64,000 bases of DNA from Sphingomonas sp. H160509. GTDB taxonomy: Bacteria; Pseudomonadota; Alphaproteobacteria; Sphingomonadales; Sphingomonadaceae. Location of the stretch: the NCBI RefSeq assembly GCF_024124765.2, contig NZ_JAMXSR020000002.1, positions 1,511,001-1,575,000 of the forward strand. The letters are read 5' to 3'. The notes under the pieces are model-generated. The model saw nothing but the letters and a program-made list of their open reading frames with translations. It was not told the DNA's origin and did no database searches. The translations under genes were made by a program, and so were the position numbers. Below are positions 23,370 to 32,740 of the stretch, in pieces (position 1 is the first letter of the stretch; every line of letters begins with the position of its first letter).

Positions 23370-24344
23370 ATGACCACGCGACGTACAATCCTGGCCGGTG
23401 GTCTCGCCAGCGGACTGACGAGCCTGCTGCCGCTTCGCGCTTTCGCACAGGGCACGACGCTGGCGGTGGAGCGGTTCGCGCTCTGGCCTGGTGCGGCACC
23501 CGGAGCCCCGATACCGGCGGTCGTCGACCAGTGGGTCAAGCGTTCGCCGACCGGCGCGGCGGACGACATCGCCTGGCCGCATGTCGCGACGCCGATGCTG
23601 ACGGTGGTGCGACCGGCCAAGCCCAACGGCGCCGCGGTGCTGATCTGTCCCGGCGGCGGTTACGCACGCGTAGCGGTCGGCCGGACCGGCGGCGGTATCG
23701 CACGCGACTTCGCGGCGCGCGGCATCACCGCGTTCGAGCTGCTCTATCGCCTGCCGCACGATGGCTGGGCGGCGGGTCCTGATGCGCCGTTGCAGGATGC
23801 GCAGCGGGCGATGCGCGTGATCCGTACGGGGGCGGGCACGCGCTGGACAGTCGACCCGGCGCGCGTTGCCGTCACAGGCTTCTCCGCTGGCGGGCATCTC
23901 GCGGCACGGCTGGCGTCCCGGTCGGGTACGCCGAGCTACACGCCGATCGACGCGGCCGACCGCCTGTCCGCAAAACCAGCGATCGCGGGGCTGTTCTTTC
24001 CCGTCGTGACGATGCTCGACGACGGCGTGCATGCGCAATCGCGTCGCGAATTGCTGGGTCCGCACGCCGCCGATCCAGCCTGGCAGCGCCGCTATTCGAC
24101 GCAGCTGGATCTCCCGGTCGACATGCCGCCGAGCTTCGTGATGGCGAACGCCGACGATCCCGCGGTGCCGGCGCGCAACAGTATCCTGCTGTACGAAGCG
24201 CTGCATGCCGCCGAAATTCCCACCGAACTGCTGGTGTTCGAAAAAGGCGGCCATGGCCCTCCTGCCCCGCACCGCGACGGCACGTCGATACCGTGGATGG
24301 ACCTTTTCCTGGCCTGGTCGCGCGACCATGGCTGGCCCGCGTGA
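23370..24344 (+). CDS. Secreted alpha/beta-hydrolase (acetyl/feruloyl esterase-like)
   Basis: 324 aa with a twin-Arg leader (TTRRTILAGGLASGLTSLLP). The oxyanion segment is AVLICPGGGYARVAVGR, the nucleophile elbow VAVTGFSAGGHLAARLAS, the acid Asp is probably in MANADDPAVPA, and the His is in EKGGHGPPAP. This is the BD-FAE/Axe-like family of carbohydrate esterases. The ATG at 23370 follows the acetylesterase stop by one base. Among RG-I genes it most likely removes acetyl or aromatic esters from side chains. The true ester is not determinable. Confidence 0.78.
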   Translation: MTTRRTILAGGLASGLTSLLPLRAFAQGTTLAVERFALWPGAAPGAPIPAVVDQWVKRSPTGAADDIAWPHVATPMLTVVRPAKPNGAAVLICPGGGYARVAVGRTGGGIARDFAARGITAFELLYRLPHDGWAAGPDAPLQDAQRAMRVIRTGAGTRWTVDPARVAVTGFSAGGHLAARLASRSGTPSYTPIDAADRLSAKPAIAGLFFPVVTMLDDGVHAQSRRELLGPHAADPAWQRRYSTQLDLPVDMPPSFVMANADDPAVPARNSILLYEALHAAEIPTELLVFEKGGHGPPAPHRDGTSIPWMDLFLAWSRDHGWPA

Positions 24345-24360
24345 CGACAAGGATCTGACG

Positions 24361-25663
24361 ATGCGAAACAGTGTATTCGGGCTGAGCATCGCGCTCGCCG
24401 TCGCCGCGCCCTCGATCGCGGCGGCGCCCGCGTCGTGGATCGATGCCAAGACCGGTCACAAGATCCTCCGCCTGTCCGACGCGCCCGGCAATTACGCGCT
24501 GTATTTCAACTACAACGCCTACACGCCGCAGGGCGACCTGATGATATTCCAGAATGCCGACGGTATCTCGGTGGCGGATACGAAGACATGGGCGGTCAGA
24601 TCCTTGCTGCACCGGCCGGGCGCTCACCTGCTGTTCGCCGGTCACAAGACACGCACCGCGTATTTCTCCGAACAGGCCAAGGGTGGCGACGACGCGCTGA
24701 TCACGATTTATGCCGCCGACATCGATACGGCCAAGGTCCGCAAGATCGCGGTGGTGCCGAAGGGCAGCCGCATCGATACGCTCAACGCCGACGAGACGTT
24801 GCTCGCCGGACAGGTCGCATCGCGCGACATTCCGCTCCAGCCCAACGCGGCGGGGGGTCGATATCAAGACCGGACAGACGGCCTACGCGGCGAACTGGCC
24901 CGACGGCCGGCCGATGGTCTATGCCGACGCCAAGGAGTTCCGGCTGAACCAGCGGCTCGACGCCGAGATCCCGATGGAGATCTTCACCGTCGACGTGACG
25001 ACCGGGCAGCGGCGCAGCGTGGTGAAGGCGACCGACTGGCTCAACCACCTGCAATTCTCGCCGACCGACCCGACGCTGCTGATGTATTGCCATGAGGGAC
25101 CGTGGCACCGCGTCGATCGAATCTGGACCATTCGCACCGATGGCAGCCAGATGACCAAGGTCCACGCGCGGACGATGAACATGGAGATCGCCGGCCATGA
25201 ATTCTGGTCGCCCGACGGCAAGACGATCTGGTACGATCTGCAGACACCGCGCGGCGAGGATTTCTGGCTCGCCGGCTACGACGTCGCCACCGCCAAGCGC
25301 CGTTGGTATCATCTCGAGCGCAACGAATGGTCGGTCCACTACAACGTCTCGGCGGACCAGAAACTGTTCTCGGGCGACGGCGGCGACAGCGAGATGGTCG
25401 CGCACGCCCCCGACGGGAAGTGGATGTACCTCTTCCGTCCGAAGCCCGTGCCCGACGTCGCCGGGATCCGCGCCGACAATGCCGACAGCCTGATCGAAGC
25501 AGGGACCTTCGCCGCAGAGAAACTCGTCGACATGGGCAAGCAGGATTACAAACTCGAGCCTAACGCGCGCTTTTCGCCAGACGGGAAATGGCTGATCTTC
25601 CGCGCGAACATCGAGGGCAAGGCGGCGATCTACGCAGTGGAGACCGCCAAGCCCGGACCCTGA
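24361..25663 (+). CDS. Oligogalacturonate lyase, PL22 (one frame break)
   Basis: MRNSVFGLSIALAVAAPSIA is a signal peptide. The body is a WD-like propeller protein: ASWIDAKTGHKILRLSDAPG, YTPQGDLMIFQNADGIS, MEIAGHEFWSPDGKTIWYD and NEWSVHYNVSADQKLFSGDG, typical of PL22. It splits short oligogalacturonides into 5-keto-4-deoxyuronate for KduI. The frame breaks at G6 24852-24857 (one surplus base). Corrected length ~433 aa. Classical Ogl is cytoplasmic, so the leader here points to periplasmic action. It is last in the plus-strand esterase run and converges on the PL11 gene. Confidence 0.85.
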
Positions 25664-25667
25664 CGGC

Positions 25668-25707
25668 GGCAGCCTCAGTCGGCGTCGTTCGACGGCCTGA
25701 GGCTGCC
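25668..25707. terminator. Bidirectional hairpin between PL22 and PL11 genes
   Basis: Perfect 11-base arms GGCAGCCTCAG / CTGAGGCTGCC flank an 18-base loop. The PL22 stop lies just to the left. The PL11 stop and last codons lie inside the hairpin. Genes converge with an 11-base gap, so one hairpin can serve both. Confidence 0.55.
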
Positions 25708-27494
25708 CGGAAAATAGCCGAGATGTGGCGGCTGGTTATAGGCGGTGTTCTGCCACGCGACGCCCGCGCGGTAGACCGGGTCCTGCATCAGCGTCACGAG
25801 GCGGTGCCTGGTTGGGTACGGCGTCACGTAGATGCGCAGTTCGCGGTTGTCGGCCGAGCGCCACACCACCTCCCTCGCGCCAGTCGCCGAGAATGTCCGC
25901 CTGTAGCGCAGGGGTTGGATTTGGTGCCGTTATTCGATGCGACGTCGGTCGGATGCAGCAACGGCGTAGCGGTGCCCGTCTTCCAGTTCCATTTGCTGAT
26001 CGTCGTCCCGTCGAGCAGTTCCTGGAGCAGGTCGCCGTCCCAATAGAGCGCGAAGTTGGTCTGGCGCGGCGCCGGACCGATCGCGTTGCCCTTCACGTCG
26101 AACAGGTCGCGGCTGTTCGAGCCCCACAGCTCGGCCCCGACATGGCGCGGATCGATATCCGCGGCGAGCCCGCGGCCGGTATCGGTATCGGCTGGCTTGG
26201 TCCACAGGATCGAGCCGGTGCGCGCGTCAAGCAATGCCGAGCCGATCCCGCCATTGGTCTTCACCTGTTCGTGCACGCCCCATTTTTCGAGCCCCGGACG
26301 CAGCGGATCGAGATCGGCGATGCTCAGCTGGTGGTTGCCGCGGTCGGCATAGTCGGCGTTACCCGGCGCCGCGCTGTCGAACAGCCAGCGCTTGGTCAGC
26401 TTGCCGCCGCGATAATCCCAGGCGGCGATCGCGGTGCGCGCATAATAGCCGCGGCCGAAGATCATGCTGGGATGCCGTCCATCCAGATAGGCCGTGCCCG
26501 CGAGGAACCGGTCGGAGCGGTTGGCATAGCCATCGCCCCAGGTCTCGCGCATCTGCTCGAAGCTCGGATTGCCGCCGGGAAAGCGCGGCGGATCATAGGC
26601 CGCGGTGGCGAGCGCCTTGCCGGAGCGGCCGTCGAACACCGTCAGATATTCCGGGCCTTTCATAATACGTCCGACGAGCGGAGCGACCTTGGTGCCGTCC
26701 GCGAGCACCTTCGCGCCGGTCTTGTCGGGTTGCGGGACTTCCCCGTCGCGACCGCGCCAGTCCGCCTTCGCATCGCCGATCGTGACTCCGGTGCCGTCGA
26801 CGGTGCCGTCCGCGGTCTTCATCGCGACTTCGGCGCGGCCGTCGCCATCGTAATCGGCGACCTGGAACTGTGTGTAGTGCGCTCCCGCACGGATGTTGCG
26901 GCCGAGGTCGATCCGCCAGAGCCGCTTGCCGGCGAGCGTATAGGCGTCGACGAAAACGTTGCCGGTATAACCCGCTTGGCTGTTGTCGTGGCTGTTGGTC
27001 GGGTCCCATTTCAGGATCAGCTCGTAACGCCCGTCGCCATCGAGATCGCCGACGCTGGCATCGTTGGCGGTATAGGAGAACGCCTCGCCATCGGGCGTCG
27101 TCCCGCCGGGCGGGGGCACGAGCGGGATCGAGAGATATCCGTTCGGTGCCATTAGCGCAGGCGCGCTCGGCGCCGCCGTCTTGCCGCCGACGATAGAGCG
27201 AATTGTATAGCGTGCGCGATCGTTGCCCTCGCGATCTACGAACGACGTCGCGTCGGCGACCGGCTGCGATGTGATCTTGCGGCCGTCGCGATAGACGTCG
27301 AAGCGGGTCGCGGACGGATCGTCCCGCAACAGCCGCCAGCTGACGAGCCAGCCGCCGTCCTTCGCGGGCGTGGCGACGACGCCGCGATCGAGCCGCTCTA
27401 CCGCATGGGACGGCGCTGCGGCCAGCGCGGGCGTCGCAACACCGACCATGAGCGCCAGGAACGCGCGGCTGCCTATCGTCATCATCATCTCCAT
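25675..27494 (-). CDS. Rhamnogalacturonan lyase, PL11 (two frame breaks)
   Basis: Signal peptide SRAFLALMVGVATPALA, then a short FN3-like segment (SWRLLRDDPSATRFDVYRDG), then the eight-bladed PL11 propeller. The propeller has repeated calcium loops: VGDLDGDGRYELILKWDP, VADYDGDGRAEVAMKT and LSIADLDPLRPG. It closes with ILGDWREE and VWRSADNRELRIYVTP. It cleaves the RG-I backbone by beta-elimination at Rha-GalA bonds (YesW/YesX family). The frame breaks near the 3' end at 25872-25874 and 25911-25914, each one surplus base. Corrected length ~605 aa, as expected. Start ATG 27494 or a close in-frame ATG. It is divergent from the TonB receptor at 27819. Confidence 0.92.
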
Positions 27495-27818
27495 CGCGGC
27501 GTGCCAATTATCGCACTTATCCCAATTATTATGATTGCCCTTCAGGAAATGGCAAACTAATAAACGGGACAGAGCTTCACAATATGGTTTTTCGTCGGTC
27601 ATGGTACCGGCATTGGCGACGGTAACGACCGCGCCGAGACGAGGGGATGATGATGACTGGACCCAGCACAGAAATCGATCGCGCAACATGCCGCAAGGCC
27701 TGCCGCGCCCGTGCCTTGTCTACGCGCCCAGCCGGCTAGCCCAGCCACCTAGCATGGTGAATTCACGATGGGCCGGCTACCGCATGCGTCGCCGCCCGGA
27801 ACGTCTTTCGGGGGAAAT
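27495..27818. promoter_or_regulatory. Divergent promoter region, PL11 gene / TonB receptor
   Basis: A 324-base gap between divergent starts. The first ~110 bases, next to PL11, are clearly AT-rich (TAATAAACGGG, CCCAATTATTATG), unlike the GC-rich surroundings, as expected for promoters. GGGGGAAAT just before 27819 is the receptor RBS. No coding sequence or clear palindromic operator was seen. Confidence 0.45.
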
Positions 27819-30800
27819 ATGATGACACTTCACACTTGTTCGGTGCGCAATCTGGCGATCACGACGTCTGCACTGGCGCTGATGCTGGGCTCGGCGACCG
27901 CCGCTACCGCCCAGACAACTGCACCTACGGCGCCCGCGACGGACGTTGCGCAACCCGCACAGAAGCCCGCGCCCGACGCGAGCCTGCCGGACGGCGCGAC
28001 CTCTGAAGACATCCTCGTCGTCGGCACGCGCGCGTCGCTGCAATCGGCGATCGCCCGCAAGCGCAAGGCCGGTACCGTTGTCGACTCCATCGTCGCCGAC
28101 GACATCGCCAGCTTTCCCGACAAGAACCTCGGCGACTCGCTGGCCCGCGTCACCGGCGTGCAGCTCGATCGCGACTTCGGCGAAGGCACCAAGATTTCGA
28201 TCCGCGGCGTCGAACCCGATCTGAACCGCATCGAGATCAACGGCGTCACCCAGGCCAGCGCCGATGGCAGCCGCTCGGGCGATCTGCGCGATCTCGCGAC
28301 CGAACTCGTCAAGTCGATCGACGTCTACAAGGGCTATAGCGCCGACCTGACCGAAGGCGGTCTCGGCGGCACGGTCAGCGTCGAAACGCGCCGCCCGCTC
28401 GAACTGGCAAAGCCACTTCTCAGCGCAGTGGCCTCCGCGCAACATCTCGACACTGCACAGAAATGGCGTCCCCGCCTCACCGGCATCTTCGGAACGCCGC
28501 ATTTCCTGCTCGATGGCCTCGGCATTCTGGGCACCGTCAACTACGAGAAGAAACAGCTCCGCCAGGACTATATCAGCAACACCAACTGGAAGCGGATCGC
28601 GGATTTCGATCGCTCGGACGAGAAGACCGTCGCCAACCCAGCCTACGCCAATTTCAACAGCTATGGCAGTTGCGCAGGCGTCGGCGGAGCGAATGCGGCA
28701 GCGGCGACGACGCGGCGACTGGCCTGCGAGACGCAGTTCTTCGACTGGGTCCCGACCGTGCCGCGCCTGCGCCAGCGCCGGATCGACGACCAGCGGCTGT
28801 CCGCCGATCTCCAGGTCCAGTATGAATTCGCGCCGAACTTCCGCGCATTTGCCGAAGCGATCATCACCAACCGCAAGCAGCAGTTCAACGACGTCAACTA
28901 CTCGCTCGATCTCGGCCGTTTCGAGCGCTTCAACTACGACGCCGCGCTGCCGGTTGGACTGAACGGCGGGACGTCGCGTCCGCAGATCACCGCGGGCACC
29001 TCGACCAGCGAGAACCACGTCGTCACCAGCGCGCTGACCGCGCTCAATTCGGTCAATGTCGGCACCGCCGCTGCACCGGTCTGGAACGGCGCCAGCAACA
29101 TTCTGGGCGTCCAGCGTCGCGATTTCACCTACGACCAGCGCACTCGATACTACCTGACCGGGTTCGACTGGACCTTCGACGATCTCAAGATCAAGGCGCT
29201 CGCGTCGCATTCGACGGGCCGAACCGTCAACAATACCAACCTGCTCGCCTATTCGACCGGCATCGGCGGGATCACCGTCGACCGCCGCAACGACCTCGGC
29301 ATTCCGGTGTTCGTGTTCCCCGAGAACTTCGACCCGAATTCGACCGGCGCCTATGTCCGCCCCGGCACGATCAACGCGCCCGGACGGCAGGCTGGACCGA
29401 CCGTCCAGTACCGCCCGGAGGACAAGAACAACAAGGAAGACCAACTCAAGCTCGACGCGGACTGGAACACCAACCTGCCGTTCCTGACGAGCATCGAATA
29501 TGGCGGGCAGTTCCGCTGGCAGGAGTATGAGAACTACAACGGCGGCGGCTCGCGCCTGCTGACGCCAGCGGTTTCGGCGAATCCGTCAACCGGCGCCGCG
29601 GCCGTCCCTGCCGTGTATCAGACGAGTGCCAACGTTTCGTACACCACCGTCGTCACCGATACGCCGCCGGCCGTACGCGCCGCGAACACCTATTACATGA
29701 CGCAGGCCCAGTACGCACAGTTCATCGCGGCCAATACCGGCGGCCTGCCGGGGGCGGGCCTGTTCACTGGGCTCAAGGGTGCGCCGGCGGGCCTGCCTTC
29801 GCAACTGTCCGTCCCGACGATCGACTTCGACCGACTGGGCCAGATTTATGACCTCTCGGGCTTCGATCAGGATCTGGTGCGCAACGCCGATGGCCAGTCG
29901 CAGATCCCGACCGTTTTCATCAAGGAAACCGTTGCCGCCGCATATCTGAAGGGTAATTTCGAGCAGGACGTCCTCGGCATGCGGTTCAGCGGCAATGCCG
30001 GCGTTCGCTATATCAAGACGACCGACAAGGGCACCGGCACCAACATCAGCCGGCAGACGCGGATCCGTCCCGGCACGGGCGTGCCCGGTATTCCCGCAAT
30101 GATCGAAACGGTCACGCTTGCGGCAAACTCGCTGTCGTTGAAGAACAGCTACACCGACTGGCTTCCCGCGTTCAACGGCGCGCTGGAAATCACGCCGAAC
30201 CTGACCTTCCGCGCAAACTGGGCTCGCAATCTCGCCCGTCCCAAGCCGACCGATCTGGTCCCCAACGTCAATTGTCTCGATGACTCGACCGATATTACCG
30301 GGCTGCAGGACGCCTGCACCGCGGGCAATCCCGACCTCGTGCCGTATCGCGCCGATCAATGGGAAGTGAACCTCGGCTGGTTCCCGAACAAGGACACCGC
30401 GGTCAGCATCGGGTATTTCAAGAAATACGAGAAGAGCTTCGTCATCTCGAACGTGACGCGCGGCGATGTCGATCTCTTCCAGGACGGCTCGCTGTTCACG
30501 GTGCGCCAGCCGGTCAACGGGTTCGGCGCGTTGCTGGACGGGATCGAAGGCAGCGTACAAACCGCCTTCACGTTCCTCCCCGCACCGTTCGATGGTCTCG
30601 GGGCCAGCGGCAACTTCACCTATGCACGCGCGATCCGGACCAACCTGACCAACGTCGCCACCGGTCAACCGCTCAACGACTATCCCGGCCTGTCGAAGTG
30701 GACCGCGAATGCGAGCATCTTCTACGACAAGGATTGGCTCAACATCCGCGTCAACTACAATTACCGGTCGAACTGGCTGGCGGTCGTGTCCGACGTCAAC

Positions 30801-31007
30801 TTCGACAACAGCCCGATCTATCGTCGCGGCGAAGGCTATTTCGATGCCAAGGTGACGTTCCGATTCCCCGAGCAGCATACCCAGTTGTTCATGGAGATCC
30901 AGAACATCAACAAGGAGTCGTCGGCGAGCTACATCGACAAGGCTCGGCCGGTGGAATATTATTACGCCGGCCAGCGGTTCTTCGCCGGTCTCCAGCTAAA
31001 ATTCTAG
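27819..31007 (+). CDS. TonB-dependent receptor (RG-I locus receptor 1)
   Basis: 1062-aa outer-membrane receptor. After a signal peptide (ending TAATAQ) comes a TonB-box-like EDILVVGTRAS. The plug follows (IVADDIASFPDKNLGDSLAR, GTKISIRGVEPDLNRIEING). A 22-strand type barrel with aromatic-rich strands ends in Phe (GLQLKF). It belongs to the large sphingomonad/Caulobacter class of sugar-oligomer receptors. There is no SusD partner, as usual outside Bacteroidetes. It is intact in frame, divergent from PL11, and followed by a clear terminator. It probably takes up RG-I oligosaccharides, from context only. Confidence 0.9.
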   Translation: MMTLHTCSVRNLAITTSALALMLGSATAATAQTTAPTAPATDVAQPAQKPAPDASLPDGATSEDILVVGTRASLQSAIARKRKAGTVVDSIVADDIASFPDKNLGDSLARVTGVQLDRDFGEGTKISIRGVEPDLNRIEINGVTQASADGSRSGDLRDLATELVKSIDVYKGYSADLTEGGLGGTVSVETRRPLELAKPLLSAVASAQHLDTAQKWRPRLTGIFGTPHFLLDGLGILGTVNYEKKQLRQDYISNTNWKRIADFDRSDEKTVANPAYANFNSYGSCAGVGGANAAAATTRRLACETQFFDWVPTVPRLRQRRIDDQRLSADLQVQYEFAPNFRAFAEAIITNRKQQFNDVNYSLDLGRFERFNYDAALPVGLNGGTSRPQITAGTSTSENHVVTSALTALNSVNVGTAAAPVWNGASNILGVQRRDFTYDQRTRYYLTGFDWTFDDLKIKALASHSTGRTVNNTNLLAYSTGIGGITVDRRNDLGIPVFVFPENFDPNSTGAYVRPGTINAPGRQAGPTVQYRPEDKNNKEDQLKLDADWNTNLPFLTSIEYGGQFRWQEYENYNGGGSRLLTPAVSANPSTGAAAVPAVYQTSANVSYTTVVTDTPPAVRAANTYYMTQAQYAQFIAANTGGLPGAGLFTGLKGAPAGLPSQLSVPTIDFDRLGQIYDLSGFDQDLVRNADGQSQIPTVFIKETVAAAYLKGNFEQDVLGMRFSGNAGVRYIKTTDKGTGTNISRQTRIRPGTGVPGIPAMIETVTLAANSLSLKNSYTDWLPAFNGALEITPNLTFRANWARNLARPKPTDLVPNVNCLDDSTDITGLQDACTAGNPDLVPYRADQWEVNLGWFPNKDTAVSIGYFKKYEKSFVISNVTRGDVDLFQDGSLFTVRQPVNGFGALLDGIEGSVQTAFTFLPAPFDGLGASGNFTYARAIRTNLTNVATGQPLNDYPGLSKWTANASIFYDKDWLNIRVNYNYRSNWLAVVSDVNFDNSPIYRRGEGYFDAKVTFRFPEQHTQLFMEIQNINKESSASYIDKARPVEYYYAGQRFFAGLQLKF

Positions 31008-31021
31008 AGCGCTCCCTCCTC

Positions 31022-31054
31022 GGCCGACCGCCGCAAGACGATCGGCCATTTTTT
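31022..31054 (+). terminator. Rho-independent terminator after TonB receptor 1
   Basis: GGCCGA and TCGGCC arms around a 14-base loop, followed by ATTTTTTC, 15 bases after the receptor stop. This is the most convincing intrinsic terminator in the window. It separates the receptor from the IclR-led operon. Confidence 0.8.
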
Positions 31055-31141
31055 CTCGGTTTTCCAATCGTGTAGCGGGGCCGGAATCGACGCAAGATTC
31101 GCCGATTGCCAGCATATAGGAGGCCGTCTTATGGAGTGGGC

Positions 31142-31945
31142 ATGAACACTTCCACGACGAATATCGACAAGTCGGAGTCGGCCGGAAACGGCGTCGGTGC
31201 CGGCAGCCAGACGCTCATGCGCGGACTCGACCTGATCGAGGCGGTCAGCCACGAGGTACTGACGCTGAGCGAACTCGCGGCGAAGCTCGACCTGACCAAG
31301 AGCACGACGCACCGGCTGCTGAGTGCGCTGGTCGATCGCGGGTATCTCGCCTTCACACCGCGCTCCGGATACCGGCTCGGACCCAAATTATTGTTGCTCG
31401 GTACGCTTGCGCAGGCGCAGGCCGATCTGGTGCAGGTCGCACGACCCTATCTGGAGGAGCTGGCCGCCTCCACCGAGGACACCGTGCATCTCGGCGTGTT
31501 CGACGGTGACTTCGCGCTGTATCTCGACAAGGTGCCGGGGCGGCGGCGGATCACGATCTCCAGCCGGGTCGGCGATCGCCAGCCGCTGAGCTCGACCGGG
31601 CTCGGCAAGGCGCTGATGATCGATTCCTCGCCCAAGTATTGGCAGGAGCGCTTCGACGCGGACCAGGCGGCGGGTGCGCCCAGGGCCGACGCGAAAGTGT
31701 GGCGCGAGCGGATGCAAGGCTATGCGACATGCGGTCGTGCGTTCGATCTGGAGGAGAACGAGGATCAGATCCGCTGCGTCGCCGCCCCGATCCGCGATGC
31801 CGCGGGCAAGATCGTCGGCGCGATCAGCGTGTCGAGCGCTGCACAGTATATGAGCGACGACCGCATGACGACGCTGACCGACGAGGTTCGCGGCACCGCG
31901 GGCGCGATCAGTCGCGAACTCGGGTTCGAGCCGCCAACCGACTAA
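31142..31945 (+). CDS. IclR-family transcriptional regulator
   Basis: 267 aa. The N-terminal winged HTH is TLMRGLDLIEAVSHEVLTLS, ELAAKLDLTKSTTHRLLSAL and RGYLAFTPRSGYRLGPKLL. The C-terminal IclR effector domain includes DTVHLGVFDGDFALYLDKV, SSTGLGKALMID and CVAAPIRDAAGKIVGAISVS. IclR proteins often control sugar-acid and aromatic catabolism, for example KdgR for pectin. It stands directly ahead of the rhamnose dehydrogenase (13-base gap), so it most likely controls this operon in response to a rhamnose or uronate intermediate. This is inference from position. Confidence 0.88.
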   Translation: MNTSTTNIDKSESAGNGVGAGSQTLMRGLDLIEAVSHEVLTLSELAAKLDLTKSTTHRLLSALVDRGYLAFTPRSGYRLGPKLLLLGTLAQAQADLVQVARPYLEELAASTEDTVHLGVFDGDFALYLDKVPGRRRITISSRVGDRQPLSSTGLGKALMIDSSPKYWQERFDADQAAGAPRADAKVWRERMQGYATCGRAFDLEENEDQIRCVAAPIRDAAGKIVGAISVSSAAQYMSDDRMTTLTDEVRGTAGAISRELGFEPPTD

Positions 31946-31958
31946 CTGGGAGAAAATA

Positions 31959-32720
31959 ATGTTGCTCGAAGGCAAGACCGTGCTGGTGACCGGCGCATCG
32001 GCAGGAATCGGCCGCGCGGTGGCGATCGGTTGTGCGCGACACGGCGCCGACGTCGCGCTGAATTTCGCGCGTGACGTGGCGTGTGCCGAGAGCGCCGTGG
32101 CCGAGATCGAGGCGCTCGGGCGGAAAGCCGTCGCGATCCAGGGCGACGCCGCCGATCCGGATACCGCGCGCGACTTCATCGACAAGGCCGTAGCGGCGCT
32201 CGGGCGGGTCGACGTGTTCGTCAACAACGCCGGGATCTGTCCGTTCCACGCATTCCTCGACATGCCGGTCGAGACGTTCGAGCGGACCATGCGCGTCAAC
32301 CTGCATGGCGCGTATTACATGGTCCAGGCGGCGGCTAACCAGATGGTCAAGCAGGGCGATGGGGGCTCGATCATCGCGATGTCGTCGATCTCGGCTTTGG
32401 TCGGCGGCGAGTATCAGACGCATTACACCCCGACCAAGGCTGGCCTGCATTCGCTGATGCAGTCGGTCGCGATCGCGCTCGGCAAGCACGGGATCCGCTG
32501 CAACTCGCTGTTCCCGGGGACGATCCTGACGGACATCAACAAGGACGATCTCGCCGACGAGGCCAAGCGGTCGTACATGGAAAAACGCATCCCGCTGGGT
32601 CGGCTTGGCAAGCCCGACGATCTGGTTGGGCCTACCGTGTTCCTGGCGTCCGATCTCGCGCAATACGTCACCGGCGCCTCGTTGCTGGTCGACGGCGGCA
32701 TGTACGTGAACCTGCAATAG
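31959..32720 (+). CDS. L-rhamnose 1-dehydrogenase (SDR, LRA1-type)
   Basis: 253-aa SDR: EGKTVLVTGASAGIGRAVA, VNNAGICPFHAFLDMP, Ser in IIAMSSISALVGG, and Tyr-x3-Lys in HYTPTKAGLHSLM. It ends YVTGASLLVDGGMYVNLQ. CPFHAFLDMPVE and SSISALVGGEYQTHY resemble L-rhamnose dehydrogenases of the non-phosphorylating pathway. The identification is supported by the other four pathway genes at 48044-52012. It oxidises L-rhamnose to L-rhamnono-lactone in the cytosol. ATG at 31959 with GGGAGAAAA upstream. It is oddly separated from the other pathway genes by 15 kb of hydrolase genes. Confidence 0.82.
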   Translation: MLLEGKTVLVTGASAGIGRAVAIGCARHGADVALNFARDVACAESAVAEIEALGRKAVAIQGDAADPDTARDFIDKAVAALGRVDVFVNNAGICPFHAFLDMPVETFERTMRVNLHGAYYMVQAAANQMVKQGDGGSIIAMSSISALVGGEYQTHYTPTKAGLHSLMQSVAIALGKHGIRCNSLFPGTILTDINKDDLADEAKRSYMEKRIPLGRLGKPDDLVGPTVFLASDLAQYVTGASLLVDGGMYVNLQ

Positions 32721-32740
32721 GCGCGTTCGACGCCTCGCAC

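Noticed and set aside
31959..32720. Calling this SDR a second KduD
   Set aside because: It lacks the KduD-specific IRRADAVDF and MLTFQGG segments and lies with RhaM and the IclR gene; rhamnose dehydrogenase fits better.
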